A stretch of 60,000 nt of DNA from Bugula neritina (lineage: Eukaryota > Bryozoa > Gymnolaemata > Cheilostomatida > Bugulidae): assembly GCA_964035545.1 (NCBI GenBank), contig OZ037765.1, forward strand, positions 29,998,004-30,058,003, written 5' to 3'. The notes below the pieces were generated by a model, which saw nothing but the letters and a program-made list of their open reading frames with translations, was not told where the DNA came from and ran no database searches. Shown one piece after another: positions 1 through 12,180 of the stretch. A program made the translations under genes and the position numbers. Every line of letters begins with the position of its first letter. Within the stretch, counting starts at the first letter, position 1.

Positions 1-515
1 CAACGTTCTACAAACAGCCGCTGTACGCACATTAGGCTATTCAAGGGCAATTGAATTACGATTTAGATATTGTTGAACCTTACATCAGACAATTTTGTCT
101 TCATATATTATGGAATTTTTCTCATGAGTCTATCTTTACGCTAGTTATATTTTATAAAATTCAAGTTGTTTAATGAAATGACAGCCCTTTAGATGTAGAT
201 CATAGTATGCAGCAGACAGTACGGATAATTTGCTGGGAACTATTAAACATATTGATAGTAAACAGCTGATCAAGTCACACAGACTATGCCCAGAGCAGAC
301 GTGCACATATGTAATGCTGCATAAAACAACCTTTTCTTTGATAAAAATATTTAATCGCATTTCAGCTAACAAAAGATTTCTTTATACTGAATTTTTGGGG
401 TCCTTGTTCTAGTAGGAAACTGCTCTATCTAAGGACAATGCGGTCTATTTTTAACATAGTGTGAGAACAAAATATGTTCAACAATCGCAAAGTATATTTC
501 TATGTGAATTTTCAG

Positions 516-3500
516 GGTGATGCTGGAATCAAGGGGCGCCGTGGCAAACAGGTATAGATATGAGCTGAATTTCTTTTTTACTCGTATATACTTACCTCTT
601 CTGTCTTGTATCAATTAGCTACACTCTTTCAAACATGGTTTTTATACAAAATCCAAATTTGATTATATGGGTAGAAGCTAAAGATTTGCAATGCCATAAT
701 TTATTATTTTAAAAAATATTATTGCAGATTTTAATGTTTGTTCTGTTTCTGGAAAGACTGCTTATTGAGTTATGCGCATGTTATTGGGTCATTGCACAAG
801 TATATATATTGCTTTGGTTTCCATTGGATACCATTTGAACTGATAATTTGGTAATAGGTTGTTGTATAGTGTACTAAGCAAAACTATAATAATATAGGTC
901 TGTTCTTAATACTAAGGACACTGCATTGGCTTAATATCTTTCAAAAACTTTCCCGGCCTTTCTTTCAGTTAAAATTTTAATTTTAAATTTTAGTTCAATA
1001 ATTAGTTAAAATTCATCATATTTATTTTAGCATTTTATTTTATTTTATTTTATTTTAGCATTTACAGATTTATATAACATATAACTTAGTAAAATGATTG
1101 TTTCTGAATGTGCAACTAGGCTGTATGTAGGTTATAGACTAGTTCCATGTATAAAGTATCTTTGTTTGGCTCACTGGACATGGTTACTAGGCATATTTCT
1201 ACATCAGTATGTCTTCTCAATGTGTCATAGATAAAGGGCGAACCAGGAGAGCCTGGAGCTAAAGGAGAGAAAGGAGATGTCGGACCAGCCGGTAGAGAAG
1301 GAAAAATAGGAATTTCTGGAGCACTTGGACCTGCAGGCATTCCAGTAATAATTTTACTGCAATTATAAAATATAATATTTTTTATAAACAAAATATTATT
1401 CTAAAATAATAGCTGCAGAATCATAATAGCCAATAGGTTTGGTCGAATTGCAAAAGTTGTCAAGGCAATATTATTTTCAATACTTGTTTTTTGGTAAATT
1501 TAGACACTAGCTGGCTCTGTTTCTCTAAATCACATTTGTCTAGACTAGATAGAATAAAATGTATTTTTGTATGAACTTATTGCATTATTAAGTGTATATT
1601 TAGGGACAAAAGGGAGAGCAAGGACTTCAAGGTGTAGCCGGAGCAAAAGGAGACAAGGGTGACTATGTAAGTTTGCAATTACTTTGATCTGCTGCGCTGC
1701 TTTATACAACTAGCTAGAAAGTCAACAACATTACTTATAAAAATATTACTTAATGTTTATGTATAATTTGATTTGAATGGTTTTAGAATAGTATTAATAT
1801 TAACTTTTAGGGACCCAAGGGGAGGGAAGGCGTGCAGGGATTTCCTGTAAGTGTTTGCTCAACCGTGACCCGATACTTTATTTTAGAGCATGTCAGCATG
1901 TGGACTAGATTATGTTTTTGTTTTCTTACTAATATAATACACTCTCCAGCACACAGAGAGCATGCACCACACTTTTAGAGTAGCATGCATATACCTACAC
2001 TTTACCACAATATTATATGCCCAAAGCTTTACCTAATTTTCTATAATGATATGCACTAATTTCATTGATTTTGATATCCTTATATTGCAACTTTAACATG
2101 CAAAAGTGCAACTCTTTAATGCCAAATAAATGAAATTGTGGTAGTAAAGCTTCAAAAAAATTGTTAAAGCTGCTTTTTCTAGTTTTATCCACCCTTAAAT
2201 TCGAATGGCATTTCAGTTTTAGTAAAAACTTATATCTCCCTATGTAGTGTTGAAACAGCAGTACTTTTTCAACCATGTAATACAATAAACAAAATAAACT
2301 ATGGAAAAAAGTTGTCTTCTCTCTATTTTAGGGAAAGAAAGGTGATCAAGGAGCAGCCGGGTTGCCGGTGAGTATGCTCTATAGAATTTTTGTTTCAAGT
2401 AAAACATTTAAATAATACGTATTAGAAATAATATAATGATACATATATAATAAATATCAGATCCCTAGCTATTCATTTCATTGGTTGCAGTTTACAGCTG
2501 TGCCGAATCCATTATTTTATAACTGATATTGTGATATATTCATCACTATGCCATATATCATTTTATGAGCAAATATGCATTTCACTTTATGTAAAGCTAT
2601 GCTCATTGTAATATATAACTAGCTATGGCTATAGCAAGTAGTTTTTACAAAAATATAAAACTGAGTAGCTTATTTATGCAGTGTACATATTTAAGTATAT
2701 AGATTGCGACTTTATTGGTTACTTAATATTACTTTAAAAACTAAAGTATGTGTGTTCTATTCAGTATTAAATATCTGAGTATATACTTGGATATATATCT
2801 GCGTATATACTTGGAAGTTTTGCAAAGTGGCTCAAATATTTGCATTCAAACTTTTAGGGTGCCAAAGGTGTCCGTGGTGAGAGAGGAGTAAAGGGAGAAA
2901 ATGGATTAGATGTATGTATAGTTAGATCTATGCATAAGAGTATAATATAAAGCATGAATATTCTTTGTATACTCACACAAGTTTATAGTCGCTATCCCTG
3001 TGAGAAACCCTCCATGGAAAGGGTTTTTGTTAAAATGAGCTAATGACTTATTTAAATGAGGCACAGAAGCAATTATGACTGAATGCTTTTCCTAACATCA
3101 CCAATGGCCTTTGTCGAGGTTCAAACCCACGACTTCGTATTCACAAAGCAAACGCTTTAACCCCTAGACCACGGCTGCTTCCCATGAATATTTTTTGCAT
3201 ACTGAAGGCTTTATTCAATATATATGGGAGTTGTCTGTCACTTGAAACCACTATTGAAAGTAGCCATAATATGCAACATGCATGCGTTAATAATCTTCGA
3301 GCCTTATTAGTGAAGACATTCTATGCTTTATAATATATGACCATTTTCAGTTTTGGGACTGTTTCAAGCATTAGCTGTATTTTCCGAATAATGACACACT
3401 TCCTATGTCATGAACACATCATCTAAATTTTAGAAGTTGACTGAATTAAGGCTCTTAGAAATTTTATGATGCGTGTGTTTTAGGGTGTACGAGGCCCACC

Positions 3501-4793
3501 GGGTGAAAGAGGAGTGAAGGGAGATCCTGGTGTGCCTGGGAAACAAGGTGATATGGTGAGTCGTTATAGTCTGATGCTATACATTGTACACAGTCTCATC
3601 TTTTATAAATAAACATTAGGTATAATATACCTGAGAGAAAATGACTATAATACATTTATTTTGAATTTTTTATGAGTGAAGATTATTGAAAACTAATTAC
3701 TATACTAGTTGTACGGCAATTTCTATGTTTTCGATCTTTCTTACATCTCTCTCACACAATCTATGTGAATTGATGCTAAAATTATTTGTATTATTTAGAC
3801 TACTACATATATGCATGTCTTGATATTTACAAGACAAAATTAAAATTGCATTGTAGTAGAAATATCATACCAAAATGTTTGTGGCTTAATTGCCAAGTAG
3901 TCCCGAAAAGAGTTTGGATGCACCCAAAAAATTGATAAGCAAAGACATTTTTACAAATTTATAATAATATTTTTGCTTAATCATTAATTTGTAGAAACAA
4001 CAGTAGCTTGCTAAACTATGTAGATTTTAAATTATAAATACAGGGATTTCCTGGAGTACCAGGAGAACCAGGTGAACGGGGTGTTGCTGGCATGAAAGGT
4101 GAAACCGGAGAGAAAGGAGACACTGGACCAGCAGGACAAGACGGTACCGATGGTGCACCTGGAGAAAAGGTATTCGTATGATAATATTAATAATAGCTGA
4201 ATAATAATTATGTTTTATGTTTACTTGAGTGACTTAAAGCTTAGTTTTGTCTTGCTAAATAGAATCATATACTGTATATGGCCACTGCATAGGCTGTTTG
4301 ACTTATTCTAAAACAGCACAGATGCATATTTTATAGTTGTGTCAGTACATGCATGTATGTGCAACATAAACAGAAACATAAAGAAAATTGTTATTTCATG
4401 TAGCTTGTATACAAAGTGGACATTTTAAAGTTATGCACTTTTTGTAGGGAGATAAGGGAAGGCGAGGTAAACATGGTATAAAAGGTAGCAAAGGAGACCA
4501 GGTAAAAAAGTCTTTTCATGGCTTTCTTTAAGAATAAACTTTTTAATATAAACTTACTTCAATGCAGTGAGATATGAATTACTATATACTTATTTTCTGA
4601 ATGTTGCTGTTTATAGTTAGACTTTTTTCAAAATAATAATTAAATTATTCGATTAGACTTCAAAGTTGCATTTTGGTGATTCAACTAAAAGACAATGGCC
4701 AACATCTAATTTTTTACTTTAACACAGGGAATACCTGGTCTGGATGCCTTACCATGTCCTATTGGTAAAGATGGACTACCTGCTTGTGGATAA
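516..4793 (+). CDS. Collagen, 3' part; MACIT-like (collagen XIII/XXIII/XXV type) C-terminus
   Basis: Ten coding exons are visible: 516-551, 1237-1344, 1604-1666, 1811-1846, 2332-2367, 2858-2911, 3484-3555, 4044-4169, 4448-4501 and 4728-4793 (stop TAA). Each is flanked by AG and GT and starts with a whole Gly codon. Lengths of 36, 54, 63, 72, 108 and 126 nt are all multiples of 9, and the first nine exons encode 65 unbroken Gly-X-Y triplets rich in GEK, GDK and GER. The last exon breaks the helix and ends in GLDALPCPIGKDGLPACG, with two cysteines. From family knowledge, a short tail of this form with two Cys is typical of membrane-associated collagens XIII/XXIII/XXV, which are type II transmembrane trimers at cell-matrix junctions. 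The 5' part, including any membrane segment, lies outside the window. Collagen identity is near certain; the MACIT assignment rests only on the tail. Because all introns are in phase 0, a missed small exon would not break the frame. Confidence 0.88.
2974..3182 (-). mobile_element. tRNA-derived SINE, copy 1 (in collagen intron)
   Basis: On the minus strand the element begins with a tRNA-like head: an A-box-like TGGTCTAGGGGTTA (about 3159-3172) and a B-box-like GGGTTTGAACCT (3117-3128). It ends in a body carrying GGTTTCTCACAGGGATAGCG. It is bounded by a 21-bp target-site duplication, 2953-2973 and 3183-3203 (catgaatatt...gtatact against catgaatatt...gcatact, two mismatches). A second copy lies at 54714-54903. 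These are the hallmarks of a retroposed Pol III SINE; the family name is unknown to me. Confidence 0.85.
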
Positions 4794-5390
4794 AGGTGAG
4801 TCAAGTATTTTCATTTTTGCTATGATTCTGATCAATTAGTAAAATATCAAGATGTAAACTTAGAATTCTTTGAACAACTGCAACACTTAGAAAAGCAGCT
4901 ATATACGTAGATAAGCTCTAACTTTACTGTGTCTAAAAATGACTTCATTAATAGCTTAATATTATAATGACGTTTATAAAGAGCTTAACTAATTATATAT
5001 GGAATATTGATGATCATTGAAAATATTGAAAACGTATTATTGATTTTTCTGTTGATTATTTTACAGCATGTCTGCTGAGCCAGCATTGTCAACAGCGACA
5101 GAGAGTTTTATAAATAGTGTACATAAATGTACAGTCCCACGAAGTCACTACTCCAGTCAAGTTTAAAACAGTCTTTTTATACTCACAAACCTTATAGCCT
5201 CCTATCAACATTAGTTTAGTTTATTTATTCTATTTATTTCCTATTTTATACAAAAAAGTTCTGGGTATTTAGCAGGGTTATCTTCTCCTGTAAGCAATCA
5301 TGTCAACATTGTCTTATTTTTGTAGCTTGGCATCCAGTGGTTTTGTAATTTATATCAGATAAACAAATAAATTAGTCTATTTCATTCACT
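4794..5390 (+). other. Collagen gene 3' UTR with one intron and poly(A) signal
   Basis: The stop codon at 4791-4793 is followed two bases later by a donor (AAAG|gtgagt at 4796). A pyrimidine-rich acceptor ends at 5066, so the UTR probably continues in an exon from 5067. AATAAA lies at 5366-5371, followed by T-rich sequence. The intron follows the stop within 3 nt, too close to make the normal stop a nonsense-mediated-decay target. Confidence 0.55.
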
Positions 5391-8300
5391 TTTATTATAT
5401 ACCTTTTTAAGATAACGATACATAATTTTTTTTGGTTCTATGATGTAGCCATAATTAGCTGAATGTTATTCTAAAAGTCTCTTTCTTTGACACCCGTGTT
5501 TAGGTAAGAAGATATAACTAACAAGTTAGCCATAAGGCGTTATTATATATTTACTAGGGCACCACGTTATATCTTAAACTAAATGTGTATTTAGTTTATA
5601 AGCAACTGAAAATAATTAAGTTCGTCACAATTTCTAAGTAAATTAGTGGTAGTCACTCTAAGCTGTAGGAATAAACTGTTATATATGGTGTCTATTTTTA
5701 TGTTCTTTGAAGTTACAAAATTTAGATCTTAATACTCGATATTTTATCAACTTAGTAGCATACTTATTATAAAAGCATTATGAATATTATTAGTAAAATT
5801 ATAGCAATTTTGATTACGTTTTTATTTATTTTTTCTCATTATGCCATAATAAATTTTTAAAGCACCAATAAGTTGACCGTAATATTTACTTCTAAAGCTA
5901 CTTTCGTGTTTTTTACATTATGACTTAGATAATGGGCTGCTTTAGTTGCGATATAAATATGAATTATAAAATTGAGTCAAATAATAATATGCGCATCTTC
6001 ATTATTTGACAATGCAATTAATTAAAGCAATTAGGTGTACACAGATTTAATTCTTAAACTTAAACATTTTTAAAACGGACATTTTTTCTTTAGGGGTGGA
6101 CAAATCCAAAAACTATTTTATGAAATATAAAATGAGTATAACTACAAGCTAATAACATAAAGAATTTAATTCATTTGACTAAAGTTTATATAGAGTCTCA
6201 ATTTAAGCTGATTTGAAAATTTGTTGTTAATTAACAACAAATTATATACATATTATATATTATTTTATTAAAAGAGTTATTATGACAAATATCAGCACTT
6301 AACATGATAGCTTACACTATAGACATACCAATGTTAGCACATATCTGCACAGTTGATTAGTAAAGACTAGTTTACCAACCTCAACCTATATGTCAAACAG
6401 TAGCTATACCTACAATGACATCTGATGTATTGGCCCTGAAAAGCTTGCTAAAACTTCATAAGTAAACCTGAGCTGAACACAAATTACATTCATATGACAA
6501 TAACATTAGTAAATTTACAAGCTTGAAAGCTCACATGATTTATTAATTTGATAATTGTTACACTATTGATTACAGTGAATTTTTTGCTAGTGCCATAACA
6601 ATTTAAAATTCTGTCAAACTAGATTCAAATTGGCGAGGACTAAAACCAGATTAATTTTCATTGTTAATAAAAGTCAGATAGTTATACCTAGTGAAAGCAC
6701 CAAATAAAACTTAAACATTAGAATTTTTTATAGATAATTATATACTACATGCATGAATGCAAGCATATTGCAATTTGTAATATATTGAATTCAAATCATC
6801 CAAAAATTGCTTCACATCACGAAATTACTTCAAGATTTTACAAATTGCTGTAAAGCATCATTTATGTAATATTCTTATATAAGCATTAATGTCGTGTTCA
6901 TTAATTTGTTCCCCAAGTTGTGTAATAAAAAATGTGCTGAAGTTTCACATTCTGTAAAGTTGTGGAACTTGGAGTTGTCCTACATACTCTCAACTGCTAT
7001 AGTTATAATTTGAACGATATGTAAGCAAGTTTCCATAGAAACAAGCTCTTCTCTAAGTTTTATGAGGAGATAACTCTGTGGGCGTGTCTCCACGATCAAC
7101 GAAAATGACATTACATTATTGAGCTTATAGAATGAGTAATACTACTAGGAGCCAGTAAGCCTAGTTACTGGTAGCTGTTCGCGCAGTCATACTATATTAT
7201 TGTATCGTTGTTAGTTAGCTTAGCATTAACATCAAAATGAAAGGCTTCTGTTTACTTTTAGTCATGGCAGCTTAATGATTGATATCTGACCTATAACAAA
7301 TAATCGATTTATTTTAAAATTCGGGTTAGTATTTTGTATTGTTATTACTATTACTATTACTATTAGTATTACTATTAGTATTAGTAAATGTAATTAGTAT
7401 TACATTTACTATTACTCTATTACTATTAGTATTACTATGTCTATTAATATTACAGTAAATGTAATAATATTAGTATAAGTATTAGTATAAATATTACTAA
7501 TTTTTAGTTTAGTATTACTATTACTAGTAGTATTAGTATTATTTTAATTTGTTATCAGTATCAAGATCACTATGAGTATGTGAATGACTATTAGTATTAG
7601 TAATAGTATTAGTATAACTAATACTATAACTATAACTATGAGTGACTGTAACAATTAATAACGTGATTTAACACTAACAGTAACAGTATGAGTATAACTA
7701 TATAGGTGTAGCTAGTAACTACATGATGAAGGTAAATGTATTTATAAATAGAATATATTAGTCACAAGTATAAGTTAATCTATGAGATAAAGATTAGCTA
7801 TCACTATGGCTGAGTATCAGTATGAGTAAGCATCAAACTAAATATAAGTTTTTAACAATTATTATAAATATAGTTATATTTATTATAATGACAATAACAA
7901 TAAGTGAAAAACAATTGTGATCATTAGTATGAGTATAAGTATTATCAAAGTGAAAATGAAAATAGCTACTAGTGCTTAGTCTAACACTAGATGATAAATT
8001 TAACAGCAAGTGTAACTTGAATTAATAAAATGTAAGATTGAAGTTAGAGTAGATTGTAAAACTAAATAACTTAGCATTACTTTTGTCTCCTAGTGTTACA
8101 CTTAGTTGTTGTGTTGATGTTACTAAAATTTAAAATATATTCATATTGTAGGATAAAAATAGATACTGATAGTCATAATCCTAATGAGATACTAATAATA
8201 ATACTAATAGCAATAGTAGAACTAGAAGTACTAGTAGTACTAGTAGTGCCTATAATAATGAGTATAAGATTTAGTAAATTCCTAAACTACTACTATTACT

Positions 8301-11072
8301 ATGTTAGTGTCACTTACTTTTAGTACAACTACAAGTACATTACTTACACTAGTAATACTAATAGACTAAGTAGTGAGTAGTGTTAGTCCTAAACTAACTC
8401 CAAGACAGTTCATAGTGGTATTTTACTATTTACTATTATTTATCAAGACTAAATTTCAGTACCAAAACTGTAGGTTTTATCTAGTCTAAGAACTGTAACT
8501 AAAGCTAAAACATATCATTGTTTGAAAATATAAGTGTAAAGCCAAAAAGGGACATTTCTGTAGTCTCCATCTTAATCAGTTAGTCTAGCTAGACTTATTT
8601 CTTGACTGATAATATTACTATCAGCCTCAGAAAATCGAAGTATTTTTTATTATTATTATTGAATTGTGATTTATTAAGTTTCAATTAAAATAACCACTCT
8701 GATTGTATAAATGAACACCTATTACTTGCAATCATGTCACAGTTGGAGTTTAAGTTTTTCTCGAAATATTTATAATCAGGAATGTATTGCTATCGGATAA
8801 TAAGACATGTCTAAACTGGTGTTATTATTTATTACTAATAGTACTTCACATTAAACCTGCCAACGATGTGTTATCAAACTCAAGGTCAGATCTCATAGCA
8901 ATACCATGACTGTAGATATAATTAATTTCAAGGAGTTATAAGTATGATTGGGGATGCACCTATTCTCACTTACTGATTCACTGTTACACCTGAATATTGA
9001 TGACAATTCTAATGACCAGGTCGAACTTTATTTTATGGTGATACTTAATATCCTGGTAATAAATTATAAAGGATGTTTCTCCTTGATGAAGCTACTAATC
9101 ATACTCACACTGACACTCATGTCCTAGTCCTGGTTACATGAACAATAATTAACATATATGATAATTACTACATATTACCTGTTATAGTTCAAACCTCAAG
9201 CATGGAATTTACTTAGTCAGTTGTGATGCCTTCTTTATGGTCGTTAAAAATTTAAAGTATTATCTTCTAGCTAAATTAGGGATGCTATACTAGCCTTAAC
9301 AAACCAGCAAGACCATTAGCCAAGCCATCTTACATTCGTAAAACTTATTTAAGTTCTCTATAATGTTTTATTGTAATGGAAATTATATCTCGTTTAAATT
9401 CATGTCTTATGTCTAGTAGCTTCAGCAAAATTTGCAGAGCAAAGTTGAATCTTATTCAGAGTGTTTCAACTTTAAACATTTGGCAGTTATTGATGACTGT
9501 GAAGCTTCAGTGAAATGATGTCAGAGCTTTCAGTTTTGACATTTGCAGCTGGTTTGATTTTTAATAAGTTTTAAGTTTCAGGTCTTGCCAATATTCAGTT
9601 ATAGGAGATTGTGACAAACACTCTTCATAATTGCTTTCAAACAGCCTATTCCTTGCCTCTTTTTCCTCAAGAAAACTCTAAAAATGACTTAGGTCTTTGT
9701 TTTGTGTAGTACAACATTGCCATAAGTGTAGTATTTCTCTTCTGAGGTTTAAATAATAGTAAACGTAATGCCAACAAGTTATTTGTCGATAAAATTGGAC
9801 CCTTTTGTGTACATTCATGTTTGTACAGTTTAAAAACTCTCAATTTATATCATTTCTCTTAGGACTTGGTAGTTTATCCGCAATTATTTCAACATTTCAA
9901 TTTCGACAACGATTTTTGGCAATAACTTGTGCTAGATGTTTGGAACCAGGAAAACATACAGTGTCCCAAGATTATGCTAATTTTTAAAGCAAGCAATTGA
10001 GCATATCAAATGCAAATCATCATAATTGTCGAATGATTTTATAATTGAATGTTGAATCTTAACAACTCTGTACCTACTGGTGTGTTGGTGTAATTCTCCA
10101 CAGCTGCCTTAGTTGGTATTTGTAGGACTGTAATTCTCCTGTTGGTAACACAAATAGCTGTTATAATCCTTTAATTTGCATTTTCCAATTAACTTTTTTT
10201 AGATCTACATATATTGTGTAGTTTATTTGTAGGCATTAAAGAAACTGCATTGTTAACTTAGATTTGTAATTAAAGCATTAAAGTTTATTTAGCACGTTAT
10301 GCAGGCACATGGAATGTAAAATCCTGTTTGAGAAAGATGGATTATAGGTGTAGCTCAGTGCATTAATGAATAATTAGAATTAAATTATTTTGCTTGTTTC
10401 TAATTTGGTTTATTTTAATTTCAAAGTTAGACAAACTTGCTTTATTTGCAGTTTTTGGCAAAGAGTCAACTGTTTGTTACAGGAAAAAAAATTATTGAAT
10501 TTTATATATAATGTAGTTGACCATGAAAACTGTTGGTATTAGTTGACCATGTGCTAGTGTGAACAACTTTCTAGACAACTATTAGTAGTGGTGGTGTTGT
10601 ATTAAAGTGAAGGATAATTTCTAAAGAACATTGAGGTACACTGATACAGGTATCGATTTGTGTTCACTGGGGCATAGAGTCAAACTGACTCAAAGCTTGC
10701 TATAATACAATACCCTGCCTTTGTTAGAAATATTTGATTATTGGCACGCAATGAGCTTCAGTAGAGCGTACTAGTTGTAGTGCGTAGAAATCCACTCGTG
10801 AAATTCTAGCCTGATTAAGGCAACGGTATCTTCCCAACTACCTGGCCTTAATTTAGACGTATTGCTTGTATCACCCCAGCAGCCTCAGTCAATTAGTTAA
10901 TAATTAATTACTGGGTATAGCTGAGAATTGAAATACCATGAGGATGTACACACACTGTTGGGCTCAGTCGGGAGTGATTGATGGGGCTATCGGAGGTTAA
11001 GAAACCTGATAATCAGATTGCTAGTTTATTGCTACTCTCAGTCACAATGTTCACATGTGCTGTATGTTTTAG
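5391..11072. other. Intergenic region with no supported gene
   Basis: No Gly-X-Y exons, conserved domains or convincing splice-paired reading frames were seen. The stretch is AT-rich, with simple sequence at 7320-8400. A 5' noncoding exon and the promoter of the TET gene should lie in the right-hand part, but I cannot place them. Confidence 0.5.
7325..8400. repeat. Degenerate TTA/AGT-rich simple sequence
   Basis: Long runs of ATTAGTATTACTATT-like trinucleotide-derived sequence are densest at 7335-7520 and reappear at 7580-7640 and 8190-8350. Short palindromes such as AGTACTAGTAGTACT occur. Translations of this stretch look repeat-derived, with no domain. Confidence 0.7.
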
Positions 11073-11088
11073 AAATGTGAGAGGTTAG
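11073..11088 (+). other. TET 5' UTR end and start-codon context
   Basis: A splice acceptor (tgttttag) ends at 11072, so the first coding exon probably starts at 11073. TAG at 11086-11088 lies in frame directly before ATG 11089, so translation cannot begin upstream within this exon. At least one upstream noncoding exon is implied but was not found. Confidence 0.55.
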
Positions 11089-12180
11089 ATGTCATACAAC
11101 AAAAGTATTGGCCAAAACACTGGTGGGTGGCCACAGCATGGCCATCAGCCAACCAGAACCAATGTCTGGCAGCAACCTAGCAACTACGGCAATACATCAG
11201 GGAACTTTACTAATTTTGGAGGAGCTGGTGCCCGGGACATGCCACCCCCACAACTCCCTTCTGTGTATGGGTCCAGTAGACCCCCCCAGGCTATGCACCA
11301 AGGCTCAGGTCCCCTGTCTATGGGTGCAAGAATGCATATGAATTACCCGATGATGCCGAATACACCTGTGCCTATGATGCCTGGTCACAGACAGCAAGTT
11401 CGATACAGCCTACCTCTACCTGACCAATCAGTGGCCAGGGGCGATTTCAATGCTCCTAACTCAATTCCACCACAAATAGATTTTAGTAAAAGTGCTTTTA
11501 ACAATATTCGACACCCTTTTCCTCCTTTTGGCAGCACCCAACAGGGGGAGCAGTTTGCACACGCTGACTCTAGTCAAAGAAGACCAGAAAATACTTCTGA
11601 ACTGTCTATGGATGGCAAAGGGCAGATACTAGACACCATAACAGATGCCCGGTTTAGTGAGATGGCCAGCAGGGCGCCACCAGATGATTTCTGGTCCACT
11701 ATGATGGCGTCTAAGGCTGGTCTGATAAATCAGCCGACTGTACATCAGTACCAGGCAGCTGTAAGCTCCTCTCCTGTTACAACGACTTGCTCCGTGACTA
11801 AACCCATAACTCACATACCTTCTGTGTCTTCAGACCTTGGTCCTAAGTCTATGTACAGCGGGGCTAGCAGTCACCAGCCACAAGCAGCACAAACTGTGAA
11901 GGGAGAACTTGCTAACTTTTCCGATATACCACAAGGTTTGCCTCCATCTGTGGGATTACTGCCTCTGCAAAAAATGTCCGACATTTTGAATGCTGACGAA
12001 CCTCCTTTGACCTCAAATACTGTTGACAAGGACAAACCTAAACGAAAGCGGAGAAAAAGATGCGGAGGGTGCGGGCCTTGCTTGCTGAAGGAAGATTGCG
12101 GCACGTGCTACGTCTGCAAGAATAAAGGACAAGTTAATGCCATCTGCAAGTCTAGAAAGTGCAATCTATTGCGACAAAAG
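11089..12180 (+). CDS. TET: TET exon: N-terminus and CXXC zinc finger
   Basis: This exon encodes residues 1-364. Residues 1-310 are low complexity (Gln, Pro, Ser, Asn and Met rich) and probably disordered. A basic patch (KPKRKRRKR, about 316-324) leads into a CXXC finger with eight cysteines at 325, 328, 331, 337, 340, 343, 353 and 358, ending CKSRKC. The KFGG motif of DNMT1/MLL/CFP1-type fingers is absent ([11 protein letters not shown] instead), as in the TET/CXXC4/CXXC5 class. These fingers recruit TET to CpG-containing DNA. The exon ends in phase 0 immediately after the finger. Confidence 0.95.

Noticed and set aside
1116-1391. Antisense Pro-rich frame
   Set aside because: Reverse complement of the 108-nt collagen exon.
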